Shown here in pieces: positions 60,101 through 64,000 of a stretch of DNA of 64,000 bases. This DNA comes from Capitulum mitella. Its lineage: Eukaryota; Arthropoda; Thecostraca; Pollicipedomorpha; Pollicipedidae. The position numbers and the translations under genes were made by a program. Numbering within the stretch: position 1 is the stretch's first letter; every line of letters begins with the position of its first letter. The notes under the pieces were generated by a model that saw only the letters and a list, made by a program, of their open reading frames with translations, made no database searches and was not told the origin of the DNA. The DNA is taken from contig CP099844.1 in the NCBI GenBank assembly GCA_030062745.1, forward strand, positions 8,455,551-8,519,550, given 5' to 3'.

Positions 60101-60798
60101 CCATGCAGCAAGCTCTGCTTAGCTCGGGCTCTGATTCTAAAACACCAAACAAAACACTGATATCGGGTTTAAAAAATAAGAAAAACCAACTGAAATTAAT
60201 CAATCCACATTCACCAAATTATTGTGATTGTAATCACAATAATTAACCGAGGTATTCTACCAATCAGTGTTGCCCTCCCAAACATCAAGATTTGGTTAGC
60301 TCATGAATAGTTCCAGTTAGCATCGAAAAGGACGTGCTGCTGAGGTTAAAGCAGCATCTGCCCTAAAACACTACTCAATGCACTAATGAGAATTATGCAT
60401 GGTAATGATTAATTTGGTTTTGGTTCACATGTGTTTCCAGGTTCTGCAACAAAATGCAAAAAAATCTGAATGCTTGGTAAACATAATCATGTTTGGTGAA
60501 TAGTGTCATGCAAAGATGACGATTTGTCTACTCATTGAATATTCGGACTTCATCACGAGTCCAACACTCGCCGCATCTGAATATTCAAATCGCCAAAATC
60601 TGAACTCCCAGATCCAGCCCGGACCCAGACAGAGGACCGTACCTGTGCAGGGGCCAGAGTCTCCCTGTCGCTGTCCAGAGGCCGGGCGGCGGGAGGTGGC
60701 GGGATCCTCTCATCACCACAGCGTGTCCAGAAGCTGAGACTGGCCAGGATAATGGTGACGGCCACGGCCAGCGCCACCAGACGCGCCCACCAGCGCAT
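37407..60798 (-). CDS. GLCE: D-glucuronyl C5-epimerase (heparan sulfate epimerase), 9 exons, complete
   Basis: Converts D-glucuronate to L-iduronate in the growing heparan sulfate chain in the Golgi, after N-deacetylase/N-sulfotransferase action. Nine exons (60,798-60,643; 58,908-58,777; 57,617-57,446; 55,907-55,796; 53,635-53,535; 52,891-52,728; 39,485-39,135; 38,344-38,219; 37,781-37,407) join with matching phases into 562 residues; the human enzyme has 617. There is a cytosolic MRWW, a signal anchor (about residues 5-24), a Pro-rich stem, a beta-rich middle domain and the alpha-barrel C-terminal domain. Residues reported as catalytic in human GLCE (E499, Y500, Y560, Y578, from memory) correspond to E446, Y447 (WYEEYPT), Y505 (GTLYDLRH) and Y523 (RWDYHVTHI). 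The protein ends RAPHN where human ends RAKHN. Family identity is certain. Exact ends of exons 2 and 5 are chosen by phase and acceptor quality. Confidence 0.95.
38219..38344 (-). CDS. GLCE: GLCE exon 8
   Basis: Acceptor CCTCCTCAG|GCCATG, donor TTCCAG|GTGAGC; 42 codons, phase 0 both ends. Encodes [40 protein letters not shown], matching human AISTLVRAY..ALRATAPY..HGVKAVFM. Two further copies of the acceptor and exon start lie immediately upstream (see the 34-35 bp repeat). Confidence 0.94.
38321..38420 (-). repeat. Tandem triplication of the exon 8 splice acceptor
   Basis: A 34-35 bp unit (minus strand CAGGCCATGTCCCTGCTGAC, CGGG.CGT.CCT) is present three times. The AG|GCCATG junctions have first exon bases at 38,344 (used by homology), 38,379 and 38,413. 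The middle one is 35 bp away (frame-shifting); the outer one is 69 bp away, so it would add 23 residues in frame without a stop. Confidence 0.9.
39135..39485 (-). CDS. GLCE: GLCE exon 7
   Basis: Acceptor CTCCGCCAG|GGTACC, donor GGACAG|GTACGG; 117 codons, phase 0 both ends. Encodes [20 protein letters not shown], a basic loop, then [37 protein letters not shown] and [10 protein letters not shown], matching the helical barrel start of the catalytic domain (human [29 protein letters not shown]). The human Tyr of WYSAM is Cys here. Confidence 0.95.
39500..39790. repeat. GGTCA-rich degenerate minisatellite in intron 6
   Basis: Repeated AGGTCA/GGTCACT boxes about every 19-25 bp (for example GGTCACTGGAGGGTCAGGCC and GAGGTCACGCCAACG), starting right at the acceptor side of exon 7. 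AGGTCA is also the nuclear-receptor half-site, but the regular spacing points to a decayed tandem array. Confidence 0.6.
41545..41660. repeat. Direct repeat with 42,833-42,950
   Basis: GTCACGGCACCGCAATATGG with flanking CATCTCCCCATCAGCCACGA and GATATTGCC recurs at 42,833-42,950 in the same order and orientation, 1.29 kb away, with point differences. It is a segmental duplication or short interspersed repeat of unknown kind. Confidence 0.8.
41680..42050. repeat. Minisatellite, 19-bp unit
   Basis: About 18 head-to-tail copies of GGTCAGGTCCAGCTGTCAA with C/T and insertion variants. The plus-strand open frame of 272 codons starting at 41,057 runs into it and is not supported otherwise. Confidence 0.9.
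42118..42245. repeat. CTCCTCAGG minisatellite
   Basis: Four or five copies of GTGTCCACTGCACTGTACAG followed by CCTCCTCAG(GAG), with 23- and 32-bp spacings. Confidence 0.85.
42833..42950. repeat. Direct repeat with 41,545-41,660
   Basis: Second copy of the 115-bp segment described at 41,545. It is not followed by the 19-bp minisatellite that follows the first copy. Confidence 0.8.
43086..44315 (+). mobile_element. TTAA element, family A, complete copy (1.2 kb)
   Basis: TTAA at 43,086-43,089 and 44,312-44,315. Both ends start CCCG inward and carry a G-run/C-run hairpin: GGGGGGCAGTTGACTGCCCC on the left, and its inverse around 44,244-44,272 on the right. The interior holds AGGTCAGGTCAGG.. palindromic clusters near 43,230-43,275 and no transposase frame. 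TTAA target duplication plus CCC-type ends fit a non-autonomous piggyBac-like element. The right end recurs at bases 1-203. Confidence 0.82.
45955..46135. repeat. CA/CACCCA-rich simple repeat
   Basis: ACACATACATG-like and (CACCCA)n-like stretches, densest at 46,065-46,132 (CCACACCCACATCCACAGCC and on). Simple-sequence tract in intron 6. Confidence 0.7.
46303..47495 (+). mobile_element. TTAA element, family B, copy 2
   Basis: The left end TTAATCCTATTCCC with a G9/C9-type hairpin (GGGGGCCTTTTCGTCCCCCC), and the right end GGGGCTTCTGAAGCCCC followed by AAGGGAATA, mirror each other. The interior follows the 12,023-13,216 copy for nearly its full length (AATTTCATCGCAATAAACGA, GAAAGGGGTGGACA, GACATTGTAAGTCATA, AAACCAAATTTTGACTTTTG). 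The right TTAA is no longer present. Confidence 0.72.
48340..48855. repeat. Minisatellite with alternating 44- and ~53-bp units
   Basis: Units share CTGAACAGCGTCA. One type reads AACAGAGGACCGTGTCACGA, the other AACAGAGGACCTCGTATCAG with ATATAACTGGACA. They alternate, giving a roughly 100-bp composite unit. Non-coding. Confidence 0.85.
49640..50720. other. CpG-rich island inside GLCE intron 6
   Basis: About 1.1 kb of very GC-rich, CpG-dense DNA with short GCC-repeat runs (for example near 50,430). Open frames exist on both strands (up to 228 codons) but overlap each other, are low-complexity and match no family. It could be an internal promoter or first exon of an unrecognised transcript; sequence alone cannot tell. 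Confidence 0.5.
51064..51109. repeat. (AT)n microsatellite
   Basis: Uninterrupted AT dinucleotide tract of about 46 bp. Confidence 0.98.
51500..51780. repeat. GC-rich minisatellite, 123-bp composite unit
   Basis: GGTCGTCACCGAGAGCTGGA recurs at 51,541 and 51,664 (123 bp). A related GGTCAACACCGAGAGCCGGC lies between and after, giving alternating 77- and 46-bp spacings. Confidence 0.85.
52728..52891 (-). CDS. GLCE: GLCE exon 6
   Basis: Acceptor CATTTCAG|ATAAAGCC, donor TCTGAG|GTACGG, phase 0 at the end. Encodes [31 protein letters not shown] and [17 protein letters not shown], the beta-sandwich segment (human IISFDLKF...FTIHYVSNAQLIAF). NAT is a possible N-glycan site. Confidence 0.93.
53535..53635 (-). 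CDS. GLCE: GLCE exon 5
   Basis: Chosen acceptor TGTCGGACAG|GACGG because it restores the phase left by exon 4 (CG|G Arg); an internal AG at 53,608 would break the frame. Donor CGCCTT|GTGAGT leaves one T that joins AT of exon 6 into a Tyr. Encodes [20 protein letters not shown] and [13 protein letters not shown], a variable linker in the family. Confidence 0.85.
55796..55907 (-). CDS. GLCE: GLCE exon 4
   Basis: Acceptor CCGCGCAG|GCGTGCC, donor GCGACG|GTAGGT. Encodes [35 protein letters not shown], one of the most conserved blocks in the family (human [29 protein letters not shown]). It includes an N-glycosylation sequon NLT. Confidence 0.96.
57446..57617 (-). CDS. GLCE: GLCE exon 3
   Basis: Acceptor GGCCGGCAG|GTTTACGG, donor CTCACG|GTGAGG, ending one base into a Gly codon. 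Encodes VYGELSE, then [32 protein letters not shown] and RVKCVSG, matching the [28 protein letters not shown] block of vertebrate enzymes. Confidence 0.95.
57710..58310. repeat. 18-bp minisatellite in GLCE intron 2
   Basis: About 33 head-to-tail copies of GCAGACCACAGCACGACA with point variants fill half of the 1.16 kb intron between exons 2 and 3. The unit length is a multiple of three, so several frames stay open on both strands; these are not genes. Confidence 0.95.
58777..58908 (-). CDS. GLCE: GLCE exon 2
   Basis: Acceptor TTGTTTCAG|CTCGAC, donor TTTGAG|GTAAGA; 44 codons, phase 0 at both ends. Contains [28 protein letters not shown], equivalent to the human segment ending in EVFLPFTWVEKYFD. 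This is the start of the conserved luminal domain. Confidence 0.92.
60217..60244. repeat. 28-bp palindrome in GLCE intron 1
   Basis: AATTATTGTGATT, GT, AATCACAATAATT: perfect 13-bp arms with a 2-base centre. No known function. Confidence 0.9.
60643..60798 (-). CDS. GLCE: GLCE exon 1 (start, signal anchor, stem)
   Basis: ATG at 60,798. [12 protein letters not shown] and the following hydrophobic run to about residue 24 form a type II membrane anchor, followed by a Cys, charged and Pro-rich stem. Donor GCACAG|GTACGG, phase 0, after residue 52 (LAPAQ). N-terminal sequence is poorly conserved in the family, so this exon rests on the TM anchor, the MR start seen in other GLCE proteins and the correct splice phase. 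An additional 5' untranslated exon is possible. Confidence 0.75.
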
Positions 60799-63700
60799 CT
60801 CCGGTCCGGCTCGCTCCCGCTGAGGGGCGCGTGAACGGCTGTCAGAGCAGCTGCACTGCTGAGATGGGCCGGCAGTGTTTGCAGGCCACTCGTGAAGTCT
60901 TAATCATTCATACTAATAAGAAACATGTGGGGTGCAAACACAAAGATAAGCTTTGGAGACTTATATGCATGGAAAGACATTATAAAATGGTTCTGACGAT
61001 GGGCAGTCATAGCTCACTGTCATGAAAGCACAATACGAGGGTGGCGCCATAATTGAAGTGTATATGTACGTACAAAATTTTTCATTCACTGCAATCAGAC
61101 TTCTGTACCCAGGATGTCAAACTTCTGGTGGATAAAAGCATTATTTGAAGTGGTACACAACAATTCAAAGAAACAGATCAGCACCATAATCCTTAAACTG
61201 TACAATGACTCAACACTGCAAAAGTGCTTCAGAAGTTAATGAAAGTTACATACAAAGATTCTCAATAAACTTGTGTACAGTACTCACTGGCAAGCAATAA
61301 TGTTCACTTCAATCACTTAAGATGTTCTTTCATTGCAACACTGCCATATGACAACCAATAATCCTCTAAATGATAGCCTCTGATGCCATGTGGCTCTGGC
61401 TGGAGGCAAATAACAGTTAATATCAATGTCAACAACAAAATGTGATCAGGCAACCTTAGAGAAATGACAACTGCATATTCTTCCTCCCTACTGACTACCC
61501 ACACATCAGATCTCTTAGATGGGAGCTGACTCGGCTCCTCATAGAACTTAAAGATTACAAGAAATGAACATTACAATTTGCACTGTTGACTGTGATGTTA
61601 TATGAGCTGTTCTATATTGTAAATACAGCAAAATGGCAATGGCATTTTCCCTACTGGTCTGGCAGCAGCAAATGACACATGGTGACATTAATCTGGCCTA
61701 GCACCAATTGGCGTGTTTTACCCGCCAATTGGTATACCAATCAGTATACCTGTGACCACCTAAGGGTGTCGAAAACCATGCCAGCCCTGTTACCTCAGGA
61801 TCTAACTTTTGGATTTGAGCCAGTCTACCACCAATCAATTGCCCTAAATCTTGTGATTCAGAAAATACTGTGTCAGCCCTGGTCATATGACTTATGACAT
61901 CACAGATCACATAAAGTGCAAAACACATCAGAAAAACTGACACCAGTTCATACATCACATCATTAGCAATACTGGTCTTAGATCCTTCAACTGAGTATCA
62001 AATGAAAGGTCATAATATTCTTCATCAGTGTTAAAGCAAGGCCAGGACAGACAACCATTTTTCTTATCTGAAAGTTGCTCTCTGCTGCTACTGAATGATC
62101 TTCCACAGACCATGTTGTATCTCATTTTGTTTTAACATCAATATGACATGACCTGATGCAACCTCACATTGCATTTGGTGAGCCTTTCTAGGAGGCATGT
62201 GAACTTGCTGGTCTGGCTTGAATGATGGGGAAAGTCAGCAGCAACCACTTTTATCACCACAATGCAAATCCATCCAATTGTCATCATGCATGTAACCTAG
62301 CATGACCTCTCATGTTGACCTGTCACTGCTTTTCATAGGATATGGAGGATATGGAGGATATGGAGACCATATCCTATGTAAATCCCAAAAATCCATGCAT
62401 TATGTTCATGGGCATTACAAAAAACAATGCACATCCTTACCACCATCTGCAAAGAAGAAAACATGCATGTAAGGGTTCACTTATGAAGTCTTATCTCCCT
62501 AACCTGACCTAACACAGAAATGGTTTTGATGTATGCAAAGTATGCAAAACTGACTGGTGAACAAGTATTCAAAGTTTGGTTGGGCTGGATTTAATGGTCC
62601 AGAAGTTATTTATGAAAAGTCAAGGGGGTGCCTATTTGACAACCCCAGGTGGTACAGGATTAAAGAAAATCATTTCATTTGGATGCTATTTAATTTTTAG
62701 TCTTGCATTTCCATTTGGCAATAACTGTCAAGCTGCCTTAATGACCCATTTTTAGTGCAAAAAGTCACATATCACAAGAAAGGACAAACACACAATGTAT
62801 TCCACATTAGTCAATGACAAATGTTCTTCATGAAAGCCTACCAGGTGCCTGTTAGCTTGTCTAAACCATTTATTTAGGTCCATTATTAGGACTGGAGACA
62901 GGTTTAGATACCCAGACTACAACAATGTGATTATAATCAATCACTAGGAATCTACACCCTTGCATGTACATGCTAAAATTGCTTTAGCATGTTTTCAAGC
63001 TTCTGCATCAGAGGCTTTGTTGAGTGGACAGGCCAGAACCCAGTCACAACATGAGGCAAATCCCAGACTGTTCTGACCAGGAATCCAGCCAAGGGGGAGG
63101 GAGCATAGGGCCATGGCACCCTGAGCCAAGAGGTCAGCTTTAGGTATTTAGTGATTTTGTTTGAATATGTAGCAGTTTTCATAACAATGTTGCACAAAAA
63201 CACATGATATGTCCTTCCTGTGTGTTAAACATGAGGCCCATTGCATAAAATTGTGATTTTGTTCTATAAATCTTGTCATATACCAGTGGCATGTGACAAA
63301 ATTTGACATTTTCCTTCCCCAAGAAAAATCCTGGCTTTGTGCATAGTTTTGGTGTATGCACATGGCTAGATGTTTTAACTGCACTTAAACAGACTGTTCA
63401 GCTTCTGACAGACATGCAGAGAGTTATGTGTAAACTATGCAAGTAAATGGCAGACTGCACAACAGCAGCAAAGCTTTGCTACAACTAATATGGAATGGGG
63501 GTGCCCACACATTCTACTGGGGACTCCAAATCATTGTGGAGGTACACAGGTTTAATTGTGGTTGCTTATCCAGCAGAGCCTCATCATAAATTCACAAATC
63601 TCTAGAGTGGTCAGCCAAATTTGAGGGTACCATGACAACCATAAAAGAACAGAAAACTACACCCTTGTTGTGTATCAGCCTTACTAAACCTGTATAGTAC

Positions 63701-64000
63701 TTATGCACATAATTTGCTGAGTCTTACATAGATACTGAGACAAGTAAATTCACAATAAATTTGCACTCATAATGACCTTCATGTACTTAAGGCATAATCA
63801 GAAATTCAGCATAAACATCCACTGGTTAAAATCAAAATGAATCAAGAGGACACTCAAGAGCTGAACCCTGAACAAAACTACGTACCTATGTATGGTCTTG
63901 GCTAAACCCTGTTAAGCCAAACACCCAAAGTCGAGTTCAATACACATGTTTTTCACACACCGTACAGTAACTGTTGAAATAAATTAGCACGCAATGTACG
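60799..64000. other. Region upstream of GLCE
   Basis: Contains the family C copy and otherwise AT-rich unique-looking sequence with no exon I can recognise. From 61,772 to 63,880 there is no CG dinucleotide on reading every line, in contrast to the rest of the window. It may be an intron or upstream part of a neighbouring transcription unit that continues past base 64,000. Confidence 0.6.
61688..62663 (+). mobile_element. TTAA element, family C, copy 3 (CpG-free body)
   Basis: TTAA at 61,688 and 62,660; the left end TTAATCTGGCC and inverted right end TTAATCCTGTACC mirror each other. The body aligns with copies 1 and 2 throughout (CAGGATCTAAC, GAAAATACTGTG, TTCCACAGACCATG, AAAGTTTGGTTGGGCTG). 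Where the others have CG, this copy has TG or CA in almost every compared position. A perfect 12-bp inverted repeat (CATAGGATATGG/CCATATCCTATG, 62,334-62,378) lies in the middle, around GGATATGGA repeats. Confidence 0.8.

Overview
This is a eukaryotic nuclear window, most likely from an arthropod. I see no bacterial-style gene packing. Instead there are short GC-rich exons with GT..AG borders, long introns, and a dense load of minisatellites and small transposon relics. The two recognisable genes are both on the minus strand. I cannot fix the species. A non-insect arthropod such as a crustacean would fit the mtt-type glutamate receptor and the GC-rich, CpG-rich exons, but that is inference.

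Gene 1 (mtt-like metabotropic glutamate receptor, minus strand): the first coding exon lies at 27,688-27,877 (signal peptide and start of the ligand-binding domain) and the second at 1,590-1,745, split by a 25.9 kb intron. The rest of the receptor lies beyond base 1. Gene 2 (D-glucuronyl C5-epimerase, the heparan sulfate epimerase GLCE/Hsepi, minus strand): a complete coding region in nine exons between 60,798 and 37,407. Every splice junction agrees in phase, giving a predicted 562-residue type II Golgi enzyme with the catalytic C-terminal domain intact. The two genes run head to tail, with about 9.5 kb between the epimerase stop codon and the receptor start codon. They have no evident functional link beyond position.

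Layout: 1-27.7 kb is receptor intron. It holds TTAA-flanked non-autonomous elements of three families, tRNA-derived SINE heads, a 0.6 kb foldback element, a Tc1-like transposase fragment and several hairpins. 27.6-28.7 kb is the GC-rich 5' end of the receptor. 28.7-37.4 kb is intergenic and holds a broken LINE reverse transcriptase, a minus-strand TTAA element and a striking 114-bp higher-order satellite (34.06-35.11 kb). 37.4-60.8 kb is the epimerase gene, whose 13.2 kb sixth intron (39.5-52.7 kb) is full of minisatellites and TTAA elements. 60.8-64 kb lies upstream of the epimerase; within it about 2.1 kb (61,772-63,880) contains no CpG dinucleotide at all.

The observations I rate most worth following are: (1) the CpG desert, where a transposon copy carries TG/CA at the sites that are CG in its sister copies elsewhere in the window; (2) a triplicated splice acceptor in front of epimerase exon 8, whose outermost copy would add 23 residues in frame; (3) a group of TTAA-bounded elements, most with GC-rich hairpin ends; and (4) the 114-bp (3 x 38 bp) satellite that is open in several frames. 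I did not find a convincing new multi-gene system.
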